The notes under the pieces are model-generated. The model worked only from the letters and a program-made list of their open reading frames with translations. It was not told the origin of the DNA and searched no databases. Below are positions 25,109 through 35,400 of a stretch of 64,000 bases of DNA, one piece after another; within the stretch, counting starts at the first letter, position 1; every line of letters begins with the position of its first letter. The stretch lies in NCBI GenBank assembly GCA_947650285.1, contig CANTFL010001452.1, positions 124,001-188,000 of the forward strand. Direction: 5' to 3'. A program made the translations under genes and the position numbers. Source of the DNA: Hyaloperonospora brassicae (lineage: Eukaryota > Oomycota > Peronosporomycetes > Peronosporales > Peronosporaceae).

Positions 25109-25264
25109 GGATGATGTCATTCCGCCTCTCCACTGGCGCCCATACGACCTAATATCGATGGTGGGTGCTCCGTTTCCGTGCAATAAGCCTTTCTTACCTT
25201 GTGTACCCGTCGATAGGCCGGGATGCACTCTTCTCGGTGGACTCTTGTCGCTCCCAAACTTGAT
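25109..25264 (-). repeat. Truncated LTR fragment (Gypsy)
   Basis: The stretch CTCTCCACTGGCGCC, then a GGTGCTCCG-like block and ACCTTGTGTACCCGTCG, repeats in the same order as the first 130 bp of the LTR that follows at 25303. It is therefore an older, truncated copy of the same LTR, abutting the next one. Confidence 0.6.
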
Positions 25265-26447
25265 TGTGATGGAGTGGTGATCGCTCGTTTCGCATGACCC
25301 CGACTCTCCACTGGCGCCCGGATGACCGACGAACGGAGGGGTGCCCCGATTTCGTGCTCTGTGTGTTCTTGATCACCTTGTGTACCAGTCGGTGGGGCGG
25401 GTAGCGCTCTCCTTGGTGGACTTAAGCTGAGGCTGAACTTGACCGTTTTGGGGATAGGGGTTGATCAAGTGAAAACTCTTCACCCGTTAAATCGTGGGGT
25501 GGATCGAGTGGAAGTTCTTCACTCGATAGCAAGTACACTTGGGGGCTCTCCCAGAGTCGCCTGTACATAAGGGTATTGCTTGATCATCAAGCTTTCTGAC
25601 CACTTAAGCCGTATCGCGATCTTAAATCTGAAACGTAAGGTCCCCTGCGTCCGATCGCAGTGGGGAGGGGTAAGAACTGATGTGCCGCCTGGCCAAACAA
25701 TTCAAAGGCGAAGTTTGTATATACACATGACGATCTCTGCTCAACGGGAGGCCAAATTTTCTGCCCGGGAGGAGTCAATGCGTGTCTTTCGCTGCAAATT
25801 CAATCCTGGTTAATTTTAACCAATCAAATCCAAAAACTATGACTAATTTTATCTGTTCACTAGATCACTGTTGCGTATCGCCTATCGATGTAATTCGCCT
25901 CGTACGTCACGTGATTCACAGCCGATACCTGGTTGGTAGATCGCTCCGTAGCGTATCGCTCCATAGTGGATCGCGTCATAGCGGATCGCTAGGTAGTGGA
26001 TCGCTCCATAGTGGATCGCCGTATGTGGTCCGCATTAATTATGTGTCCACACAATCAAACATTACACACCCAGGGTGGATAGTGATCAGTCTCTCGAGTC
26101 TTTGACCGGGCATCCATCGTCGAATCGCCGTCACTTCTGAGATCGCGCATGTTTGATGGTCTTTACGATCCGCTCCTCCAGCCTGCTTCCATATTTACCT
26201 CTCTTCCATTGTCGCTATCGATACAGTAATCCGCATCATGTTCATCTCGTGAGTGATCTAATTCTTGTAAAGTTGGCGATCCAAGCCCTTGATCGCGGAT
26301 TATGATCGTTTAGTCGTTGATCCTTGACTACACTCCTTCTTGACCGTTTGGTAGACCAATCCGCATAACTTAAAACGCCGTCTTCTGTCACTCAGTCGTT
26401 TGATCCCATCATTCCTGCCAGCGAGCGCATCTCCTAGCGCGCTCCAC
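25265..26447 (-). repeat. Diverged Gypsy LTR, related to the 47.3-kb and 30.7-kb LTRs
   Basis: It begins TGTGATGGAGTGGTGATCGCTC, matching the 47292 LTR (TGTGGTGGAGTGGTCATCGCTC). It then shares the ordered blocks TCTCCACTGGCGCCCGGA, CGGAGGGG, CCTTGTGTACC and TCGGTGGGGCGGGT, and later the block TTCTGACCACTTAAGCCGT. Within it, 25930-26020 carries short repeats of TAGTGGATCGCTCCA type. The right end is uncertain; CTCCACCA at 26440-26447 is the best CA terminus. No matching target duplication was seen. It may be a solo LTR. Confidence 0.55.
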
Positions 26448-27399
26448 CAATCAAGCTGATCTCCACTTTCCATAATAATTCTTTTGCGCTACTTCACAAC
26501 ACAAACAGCTGATGTCAATGCCTACAGAGTCGACAGAATAAAGTTGTTGCAGGACATCGTAGAAACTGCGGCAGTTTGATATGACATAGTGGAGGAAGAA
26601 GGATTGGTTTTCTTGTAAAACTGCGAAGTTATTTTTTTTTAATATGACGCACGAACATATATCGTAATTTTGAAAAGCAGCACGTGTGTATAAACATAAA
26701 ACGAAAGTGGCGAAATTTTGATTCTTCAAGGTGGTGATAAAGAAGATGATACACCATTTGACTGTCTTATTGCGCACTGACTTGTGACAAGGGAATTCAA
26801 CAGGCTGTAACACAATTGTGTTTACTATGCAGGTAATATAGTTCTACTGTCTATCAGAATGTGCTTGACTAAACTTGAATACAAAGCGCAGGTGATTATA
26901 TAACATAATAGTAAGGGACCTAGAACCGGGCGAGTTTCGTCTTCACAATTGAACCTCACAAGTTATGTGTTCATTCAAATTTCTAGTACATTCTCCCGAC
27001 TAAATGTTCTCTGAAACTTGCAGTTTATGCGCAATAGGAGTAGATAGCATACGCTTGTAATTGTAATTGCGAGACTAGTATATTTACTGCTCGGTTCGAA
27101 GTAGATATGTTATGTGGATAGGTAGTGTCATAACCTTGTAGAGCTTCAGCATAATATAACGTATCACCATTACACCGCGTATAATTGTCGTCATACATTC
27201 AATCGCGTATCTCGAGATAAATGGCCGACTTATGCGCAGCAAACTTGCAAATACAGGCATGACGTAGCAGGGCACGCTCTTTCCAGATGGATGGTAAGAC
27301 CTTGTGTCAATGGAACACAAGGTACGTGCTCCAGACGTCACGTACGCGTGGCGAAAGGAAGTGCGAGGAAGGAAATAGAACTCGGAAATTCTGTACAAG
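26448..27399. other. Unassigned sequence between LTRs
   Basis: A 120-codon open frame on the minus strand (26451-26813) has no recognisable domain and probably occurs by chance. The right part probably belongs to the LTR that ends at 27726, whose left boundary I could not fix. Confidence 0.4.
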
Positions 27400-27726
27400 G
27401 AAAATCAAAACTGTATTTAATATAGTTAAGTGTTTTTTACTAAATTATCTTCTTCTTAATCTAACTATATTAAACTACAAAACCCTATGTTAGTTTCTTG
27501 ATAGCCTCCCATTGCGCGCGTCCAACAGCGATTAATGGATAATTTGGTTGATGTAGCGTCTACATCAACCAATAAGTGCAGAACCTGAGAAAAATACCCC
27601 TCGGGGGTTATATTATGCCATCATTACTTCTTCTCGAGTAGTGTTGATTGAATAATATCCAAATAGATGATATTCAAATATTGATACATTCGTATCAATT
27701 TTATGTAACGGACTCAATTCGTTACA
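27400..27726 (-). repeat. 3' LTR (part) of the older Gypsy element
   Basis: On the minus strand an LTR start TGTAACGAATTGAG lies immediately after a purine tract, as expected for a 3' LTR of a minus-strand element. This end is rich in inverted repeats: TGTAACG/CGTTACA (27704-27726), TTGATAC/GTATCAA (27681-27698) and a perfect 12-bp stem TTGGTTGATGTA/TACATCAACCAA (27544-27572). The left boundary is not resolved and could lie several hundred bases further left. No second copy of this LTR was found in the window. Confidence 0.55.
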
Positions 27727-27739
27727 TCACCCCCCTTAA
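27727..27739 (-). other. Polypurine tract of the older Gypsy element
   Basis: The minus strand reads TTAAGGGGGGTGA directly before the LTR start TGTAAC. Polypurine tracts adjoining the 3' LTR prime plus-strand DNA synthesis in LTR retroelements. Position and composition fit; the assignment is by inference. Confidence 0.6.
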
Positions 27740-27871
27740 CCATCAGTCAATCTAGTGGGTTATTTGATTGATAGGATAGAGCGACCACCGTTGAGTCGCT
27801 CTCTGGGAAAGGAACTACTTGTTGGTTCTGACCAACTCATTCCAGCTTTTCAGCGCATTGAGCGTTCGTCC

Positions 27872-29560
27872 ATGCGCTGCGCGAAAATGAACACCTCTAT
27901 AGCGTCTGCACGGATGCGTTTAGCCGGAGATCAAGCAGTCAATGACTCGGCAGCAGGGACCTCATCTCCTGCTGCTGTTGATAAGCAGCCTGCAACACTT
28001 GGTGTTGCAGGTGTGCGTGGTCATCCACGTGCAGCTTCTTCGTCCGCAGCTTCTGCTGCGGGTGGTAGTCCCATAGAGGCCGACTCCGAAATCGATGTTG
28101 TCTATTTGGGCAAGTCGAACGGACGGTCCTACTCGAAGTCGCGCACAAAATCTAGCTCTAAAGCTGTAGGTGCAGAAATGACGACTGCTTAGCCTCGTGC
28201 GAGTCTCGATAAGTCTTTGAGCTATGGGATGTTCGGTCCATCCGACGATTCTGATTACTTGTCGCGGAGATCGGACCGATCGTGCTCGCACTAATTTGAT
28301 GCAAGTGTGAAACATGAGGACGTCAGTAGTCGTGATGATGCCGATGACTCTTCACGGAGTCATTGTAGCCCTATCAATCCCAGTGAAATAGGCGATCGTT
28401 GTGCCATATCTTATGTCGGCACTGCGCAAGAGGAGCAGGATCGTAATATTTTACGATCTGCTCCTGAAGACAAACCATGGATGACTTTTCAACGCAATCG
28501 TATTCATCAATATATTAATACCAATGAAGGAATCAGATCCCACTCCTCTATTCGTAAAGACTAAAGGGTCTTGATATTAATGCGAGTGTTTTTTGCAATA
28601 AACATGAGTATTTCATTGATGTCTTTTTCAGACATCGATGGTACCGCGGCAATCGCAACCGAGACGAATTCTCGTTGGTGCAGGCGTAGAACTCTTTTAT
28701 CGGCAACATTTAAGATGTTGGCTGTGACGCTTGGCTGGACAAAATTATTGCAGCTCGCAATAGGTTTGAACCAAATTCGCCAATCGGATCTCGGTATAAA
28801 TCTCACCGATTGTCTCAAGAGGCAGATTTACTTTGCCTATCGTGGGGATAGAATTGTCGGACTTGTGTTGACAACTCTGTTCGCGGCCCTTGGGAGGCCT
28901 TTCTCCCTAATCAGCACTATTGGATGGCGCGCATCGCGTCCGAGATGTACCAAGCGATTGAGACTTTAAAATCACTTAACAAACGCGTGGACGTTCTTTC
29001 GACGATGGACTTCCATCATAAAAGGGTGCGGCTCGTCGTATTGCTCGACGATACCGCGAACATACACCATCACCTGAGAGCTGGGATAACAGCCGTTCCA
29101 CGAAGGTAGATACCCCTCCACTGGAAGAAAAAAATCGTCCTAGATCCTAAATCGTCACGGTAATTCAAGGTCACTTAGCGAACAAGCGTTGACCAGCGTA
29201 TGAGTCCACCAAAGTATGTGGAGGAGGAGAAAAAATCTCCTCCAAGTCGTTTGACTCACCATCTCGACCAACACGAGTTGGATCGCGCAATCGCTGAATT
29301 GCGCGAGGGTTTTAAGCACGAGAGAGACATGAGTTATGCTCTGACTAATTCTGTGTTGAAGCATTGCAAGGATCGTGAGTCTGATCGTGCGAAGGATCGT
29401 GACGATTACGCCTTCGAATAGCGTCAAGTCGAGCGGGATGTCCGTTCCCTTGTTGGCGAGCTGGCGAAAGCTCGCAGGGAGGTCTATCAGTTCAGTTATG
29501 AGGCCTCTCCACTACGAGACTAGACTGAAATTCTGGAGCGCGATCGAAAAATTTGAATGA
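27872..29560 (+). pseudogene. Antisense reading frame of the older Gypsy element (degraded)
   Basis: Between the 3' LTR and the integrase end, coding potential lies on the plus strand, opposite to gag-pol. From ATG 27872 a Ser/Ala-rich, probably disordered stretch runs to a TAG at 28190. The same frame continues past this stop and a TAA at 28293 to 28564. A middle part (about 28720-29109) has alternating frames with the segments HYWMARIASEMYQAIETLK and LNKRVDVLSTMD. The last part (29200-29560) is a charged coiled coil (LDRAIAELREGF, RQVERDVRSLVGELAKARRE), interrupted by a TAG at 29419. At least five breaks make it a pseudogene. I recognise no known domain. Its place and opposite orientation match the antisense frame of the younger element at 31879-33710. 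Confidence 0.55.
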
Positions 29561-30671
29561 AATTTGTGATAGTGGGGGCCATCCTCATCGTCGGAAGAAG
29601 GATCGTACTGACAGTACGGACGGGGCCGCACCATGATAAACGTAGGACGCGCACGCGTTCTACACGGCAGCACAATCTTGTATGCGTTGCCTTGACGGCG
29701 CAGCACTAGAAAGTGGCCTATATAATTGGGCAGTAGTTTACTGCTGCCCACATTGGTCACTACGCGTCTCGGAAGGTTTACTGTAGATAATAGACCTAGA
29801 TTGCCTCCAAGAAATGAAAAAACATTTCTTTTCCATTCTTGTCGGCGTTCCGGTTCTGCCGGTTAGCCACGTGAGCGATGGAGTCCTGCACGAAACGGAT
29901 CACTGATTCACGAAGCATCAGAGACTTCCCGCTGACTCGACATTGTTTTGTTCAGTTCGTGTTGTGCGAACTGCAGAAAGCATTCTCTCCTCTCGAAGTT
30001 CATCAGCGAGGGCGTCATCATCCTCGCTGGAATAATCGTAGGCGATGCAAAAATACCAGCATCGTCATCATCATCGGACTCAATATTAGCGTTATCGCCA
30101 TTATCAAGATGATCATCTTCTTCATCGATGTCGACTTGATCGACATCGGCATCATACGTGAAGACGTCAGCGTCGAAACGTGATAAGCAAGAGCCAGAAT
30201 GGTTTTTGCCCGAGTGGGGCCCTCCTCTCTTATCCAAGACTCACACTTTAAGAGGATTGGCAGACGCGGATGGCGTAAGCCATTCACGGAGTATGGTGCG
30301 TGCTGGGTTTAAACATGCACCGAATGATCGATGGTGAAATCCACTAAGGGTAGATATTCGCTCCAACTCGAGAACGAGTGGACGTATCCTCGAAGGATCT
30401 CTTTAAAGACACGGTTTGCACGTTCCGTCTGACCATATATTTCGATATGGTCAGATCTTGACATTATTGAACGCATTACCAGCAAACGAAACACGAACTG
30501 CCAAAACTCCGCCGTGAACCAAGGATCACGGTCGGACACGAGTTCACTAAGTAGCCCATGGAGTCGAAATATTTGTCGATAAAGACACGATCACATCCAT
30601 GTGTCGCGATCGACTCGGGTTTCGCAGAAACATGAACCATCTTACTAAACCGGTCCACGAACACAAGAATA
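29512..30671 (-). pseudogene. Older Gypsy integrase, C-terminal half (split by nested element)
   Basis: Read on the minus strand, the sequence resumes the integrase core directly at the junction with the nested LTR (ILVFVDRFSKMVHVS), then SDRDPWFTAEFWQFVF, GQTERANRVFKEILRGYVHSFSSW and VDFTIDHSVHV. These contain the second Asp and the Glu of the DDE triad. It continues into NGLRHPRLP and an unusually acidic linker at 29908-30237 (DQVDIDEEDDHLDNGDN, then five Asp in a row). The C-terminal barrel is at 29512-29760 (TNVGSSKLLPNYIGHFLVL, GNAYKIVLP). Frame changes occur between blocks. The N-terminal half lies at 43131-43460, beyond the nested element. Confidence 0.85.
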
Positions 30672-31838
30672 TGTGGTGGAGTGGGTCGCCAAAATTGGTT
30701 GGCGTGACTATAAACCGCCCACTGTGCCGGACTGCCGACTTGAGGAGGGGGTACTCCTATTCCGCTTGGATCTTAAACTCACCTTGTGTACCCGTCGGCT
30801 TGGCGGGTATCACTCTTCGGAGGACGTGGCGATGGAGCTAGATGTCGGTCTTGGTGTGTGTCGACCTTGGGGGCCCCGAGCGGATATGCTTCAGTCGGGG
30901 TCCAGTTAGGGCAGCCACTCGGTCAACTTGGTTGAGAGTGGACTTATAACCAGAGTTTTAAGGGCTAGTAGCGCCTGGCCTTTGCTTGTCTCAGGGGTGT
31001 CCACCGCCTGGCCTTTATGTATCCTCTCCCTTACCACTAGGGTATGGAGACCGCTTCCTATAGCGGGATTAATTTGGGGGGGGGGGTGCTACTCCACGAA
31101 CCTACAGGCCAATATACTTCCTGGGGTTCTATTTGCACTTAAGTCTTACCAGCACTGTCTCTTCAACGGGTGGGCCAAATAGATCCCTGGCCCGGAACAG
31201 GTTGGTAGACTTACAAGCTTCTTGGCTCACGAGACGTGTGGCTTAGATCGCAAATTGAGTAGTAATTAATAATGTCCTATCCTTTAACCTCCTTTACTCT
31301 GTACTTGCCTTACGCCTGGACTCACTATGATGAGTGGTCAGGGACGCTTGATCTTGATAGTCCGGGTCGGCCGAAGGATGAACAGGTCGGCCCTTGGGTG
31401 ACCGAGGTCGCCTTGATCGGCCGTACCCACCAAAGGGTGACCAGGTCGGCCCTTGGGTGACCGAGGTCGCCTTGATCGGCCGTATCCACCGAAGGGTGAC
31501 CGGGCCGGCCCTTGGGTGACCGAGGTCGCCTTGATCGGCCGTGCCCACCAAAGGGTGACCAGGTCGGCCGATGGGTGACAGAGACGGCTTGGTTGACCGA
31601 GGCCGCCTTGGTCGGCCGTACCTACCGACGAGTGGCCCGGTCGACCGACGAGTGGCCCGGTCGACCGACGAGTGGTTGAGAACGATCCGCATTGGTGCCG
31701 CTATCAACTGCTGGAACCCAACGGTCGCTTCTCCTCTGTGGCTCCTTGGCCTCCAGTCCCTTTCCGATCGCGAGGCCCCTGTCCCTCCGGTCCATCCCTC
31801 CTTGAGTCTACCCTTTCCAGAAAGTTCGCTTTACCACA
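30672..31838 (-). repeat. 3' LTR of the nested Gypsy element
   Basis: 1167 bp, from TGTGGTGGAGT to GCTTTACCACA on the plus strand. It differs from the other LTR by about 15 substitutions, an extra 19-20-bp CGGTCGACCGACGAGTGGCC-type repeat near 31640-31675, and a G-run length near 31080. The element-proximal side carries the purine-rich stretch AAGGGGCGGC (minus strand, 31839-31848), a candidate polypurine tract. Confidence 0.93.
31370..31680. repeat. Minisatellite inside the LTR (about 60-bp units)
   Basis: About four tandem units of roughly 60 bp built from GGTGACCGAGGTCGCC and TTGATCGGCCGT are followed by shorter CGGTCGACCGACGAGTGGC repeats. The other LTR carries the same array at 42670-42970. 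The palindromic core TCGGCCGA/CGATCGG type recurs throughout. It lies in what should be U3 for a minus-strand element, where promoter sequences are expected. Confidence 0.85.
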
Positions 31839-31878
31839 GCCGCCCCTTGCACTTGCTTAGCCGTACAGCGGTTTGAGC

Positions 31879-33710
31879 ATGAGCACGTCTACGCAGGGAC
31901 CCACCCCTCCACTGAGGGTCTGTCCTCCACTCCCGCCTCGCCGATCCGCGGACATCCGGCCGAGGTCGTTGGCCAAGCAAACGACATTTCATCATTGCCG
32001 GTCTCGCCATCGTTGGAGTCGCCCCCGCCACTTCTGGGATGACAACGCCCCCAGCCACGTCTGCCCCTCCGGTCGTCGCCGCATCTCCAGTCGCTGCAGT
32101 CATTACCGCTCCCGTCGAGTTTGACCCGGCCATACCGGCCACCCTCAGCAGCGGTAGTGCAAAACCCAGCGTGGTTCCAGTTGATGTCGTGAGGATGCTT
32201 TGCCGGGTCGAGGCTTGCGAGAGTCGGCTGGCGCTGATGTCTCCCTCCCCACAATACTGGTCGCTCCGCTGTGAGCGCTTAGAGCGGGAGCTTGGTGACT
32301 CTCGTGCGCTCGTGTCGCGTATCGGCGGGAAGTTGCGGCACGAGATGGCACTGACCGACCACTGGAGGCGCCAAGTCGAGTTTCGACATAGTCGGCTCTC
32401 CCTCCTCGTGGCTGAGCTCGGCCACTCACCTTTCCTGACGGAGCCCGTGGAGGGTGGTGCCGACGGAGAGACTAGTCTTCCCCAGGTCGCTGACACTGCA
32501 CAAGTGTCGGGCCCCGACACCGGCACCCCCAAAGTGGTCGGCCGCTTGCTTCCGTGACCGGTAAGCGGCCTCTTCGGCAAGCTTCTCGCGCTCCATCCAA
32601 GACGTCCAAACGAGCAAAAGTCGACTCGTTGAGCACCCCGAAGGAGGGGCCGATGGCTCCGAAAGGTTCGAAGACGGCCGCTTCACCGCTCCCCACGGCT
32701 GCCATGGACACAAGCCTCAGCTCGGACAGCGAGCCCATCCGGGCTGCCATGTTGAGGTCTCGGTCTTCTCACCGCCGGCCGAATGTCGCATCTCCTACTC
32801 CTCTCACAGCTGCGGTTCCGGAGCCGAAAATACCGACAACTCGGTATCTCTCCAGGGTCACATCCGGATCGTCTGGATTCGGGCATGAATCTCCCCGTCC
32901 GAAGACGGGCGATTGTCCGGAGACTCGCAGCTCTCCTACGTCGGAGGGCGAATATCTTCTCCCGGCAGAGGCCATGATCCCCGGGTCGACGCGGTGAGAA
33001 TTTTCACCGCCAGTGAAGTGGCGCCCCGGTCGGTGGACTTGGTCAATACCTGGTCCCTGGTCACCCTGACCCCGGACGACTTGGGCGACCGATTGGAGTT
33101 ACCTTGGGGATGGTTCGGCCCACCCGATGGGTGTCTCGATCGTCCGGCGCGTTGGAAAACTTCGCTGGTCACCCCTTCCATGGTTAAGGGATTGCTGGCG
33201 TCACAGCCTTGGGTGGTTGCGAAGGTCGCTCTTCCCTCAGTGTCGTTCAGACTGGAAGGCTGGTTCGCCGACCTGGCTGGGGCGTATTACAAGTTCGAGA
33301 ATGAACATTCCCAAGCGCTCTAGGAGACCACCCACTGTCTCTGGATTTCGAAAGACCAAGCTCGCGCCAGCTCCTTCCTGGCTTCGTACTACAATGCTCG
33401 GAAAAAACGGCGGAGCAGGGCGACTTTGGCGTGGCGGGAAATTCTTAACCGAATCTTTGAGGGGATGGCGGCTCATCGGTGCGACTTGGACATTCTTCTG
33501 GACCCCTTCTTCCGTCACCTGCCTCGAGCTCGCCGAGTGGTATACTGGTTTCCGGGATGTGAGGAGGGTTCGGATCCGATCGACCTACTGGCCGCTCTTC
33601 AGCTCTCGGACTCTACGTGGCCATGGCTCTCCCAGTACCGACTCACCTCAGAGCCCCACCCAGGGACCAAGGTCGCTCGCCTCCAAAACAAGTTCGTTCC
33701 TCCTTCGTAG
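31879..33710 (+). pseudogene. Antisense reading frame of the nested Gypsy element (broken)
   Basis: A long coding-like region on the strand opposite to gag-pol begins with ATG 31879, only 40 bp from the LTR. Four successive segments are read in frames each shifted by -1: 31881-32042, 32039-32557, 32554-32997 and 32913-33710. The first two junctions are 4-nt overlaps (ATGA at 32039, GTGA at 32554). The second segment has a coiled-coil-like block (CERLERELGDSRALVSRI). The third is Ser/Lys/Pro-rich with basic patches. The last is globular in composition, with MVKGLLASQPW and ARRVVYWFPGCEE, and is interrupted by one TAG at 33321. No known domain is recognised. It could encode an accessory protein as in plant Tat/Ogre-like elements; the shifts may be decay or unseen introns. 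Confidence 0.55.
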
Positions 33711-34049
33711 GTATAATCCCTCGAATCAACACATTTTTCGTTATGCGGTTCGTGTGTCCATCGTCACCTAATTGCCTGTTACCCCCATTCCATCTGGCGT
33801 AACGTCGTCTTAGTCTCTCCTGGCTGTCATAACCGTTCGTCCGACGACCCAGCCGACCATCAGATCGGCCGGGTCGGCTTATCAACGGGCAGGCCGACTT
33901 ATCGACGGGCAGGCCGATCAGCAAACGGCTAGGTCTATCCGGTCGGCTAGGTCCACCCGGCCGACCAGGCCTTCTCCCCACGACTAGTCTTCATGGTTCT
34001 GCATCACGTCGAAACGGTTATAATTTGTCACTTCGCGTTCAAAATCCCG
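33711..34049. other. Non-coding spacer with GGCCGA-rich repeats in the nested element
   Basis: Between the ends of the convergent antisense frame and pol. About 33850-33965 contains repeated GGTCGGC(T), ACGGGCAGGCCGA and CGGCTAGGTC motifs. Both strands could form extended secondary structure here; a shared bidirectional terminator or polyadenylation region is possible but not shown. Confidence 0.5.
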
Positions 34050-35400
34050 TCATAAAGCTCCACAATTCAAGTCCACTTCGTCGACCCACGAGGGGTCCGC
34101 GTGACTTTTCCAACGGATTAAAAATTCACGCCGTTGCCGACCATACCGCGTCTTTTTGTCGACCCGACTCTCCAAAATCTCTTCGACCTCGTACTCACCC
34201 TCCTTTAGTTCACGCGTCCAGCTATCTTTGGGCAACAAGCATTCGTCAAAGTCAATCCGATCGGCCTCGTCAACCGTCAAACGATTATTGGGTCGATCAG
34301 GGAACTCCCTGACTCTTTTCAGCTTGGACACATGAACAATCGGGAATAGTCTATACTTCGTATCCCTCACCTCCAACCGGACAGCATGTTCACCAACTAT
34401 CTCTAACACTCGAAATGGACCATGCCAAAGGTGAGCCAACGTTTTGGCGTATCCCTCCTTCACCCGATCTAGGTAGAGCCAAACTTGGGTACCTGGCTGG
34501 ACCTTATGGTCGGCCACTTGTTCGTTATGAGCGAGAACCCGGGCTTGACTCGCCGACCGCAGGCACTCGTTTGCCTGTTCCCTTGCACGCTGGTAGTGAC
34601 TTTGAATGCGGTTCCTCCACCTTCGAGCCCTTGCTCCTTTATACTTGGTTTTCACCACTGGCAAAGTCGCTTCCAGAGTGAACTTAGCATCCCAGCCGTG
34701 GACCAAGTAGAACGGTGTTTCCTTCCGCACTCTATCGTGAGCCGCGTTCAGGGCGAACGTCAGCCGTTCAGCGTATTCGTCCCAATCCTGCTGTGCCACA
34801 TCTGAAACGTACATCTTGATAGACCTCGTCAGGGTCTGGACCATTCTTTCCGCAGTTCCATTTGCCTGGGGTCTGTAGGCCATAATCGCCCGTTGACGCT
34901 GACCCACCATGCGATTAAACGCTCGAAAGAAGTCTGACATAAAACCAGGTTCCCGGTCATGTCGGATCACCTCGCTTGCCCCGAAACGTCGAAAAACACA
35001 CTCTTCATATCCTTCGGCCACCGTCTGAGCTGTTCGCGAGGCACTTGCCTTGGCCATCACGTACCCCGTAAATAGGTCGATTCAAATTAATAACTCGGTG
35101 TTCCTCTTGTGTGACTTGGGCAATGAGGGGATATGGTCCATTGCTATGACTTGGAAAGGGTAGGTCGCCTCGATATTACCTGAGGTTGTCCCTTGAAGGG
35201 TAGGCCCTCCTTTTCCCGTCTCACAATCCACGCATAGACCCACATACCGCTGTACACTTCGAAATAACCCCCTCCAGTGACAAAAACGCCGAATCCGGTA
35301 GTAGGTGCGGCCGATCCCTTGGTGGCCACCTTCCAGACTGGTGTGGTAATGATGTAATATGTCAGTCTGGAGGGCCTCGAATATTACCAATCGGGCGGTC
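34050..35400 (-). pseudogene. Nested Gypsy pol: integrase and chromodomain
   Basis: The integrase zinc-binding region (HHYHTSLEGGHQ, then CVDC) lies near 35230-35290. The catalytic core follows with VIAMDH (first Asp), HDREPGFMSDFF (second Asp) and PQANGTAERMVQ (Glu), so the DDE triad is present. A TGA at 35082 replaces the Trp expected in TELLIWVDLFTGY, splitting the core. Downstream are a GPFRV-type C-terminal barrel and, at about 34053-34205, a chromodomain (YEVEEILESR, REFLIRWK, WVDEVDL). Chromodomains on integrases steer chromoviruses to particular chromatin. The frame is otherwise open from 35081 to its stop at 34050. Confidence 0.9.

Noticed and set aside
31571..32580. Minus-strand frames of up to 249 codons opposite the antisense module
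   Set aside because: They overlap the LTR boundary, are Arg/Pro/Ser-biased as expected for the reverse complement of GC-rich coding-like sequence, and match no Gypsy domain.
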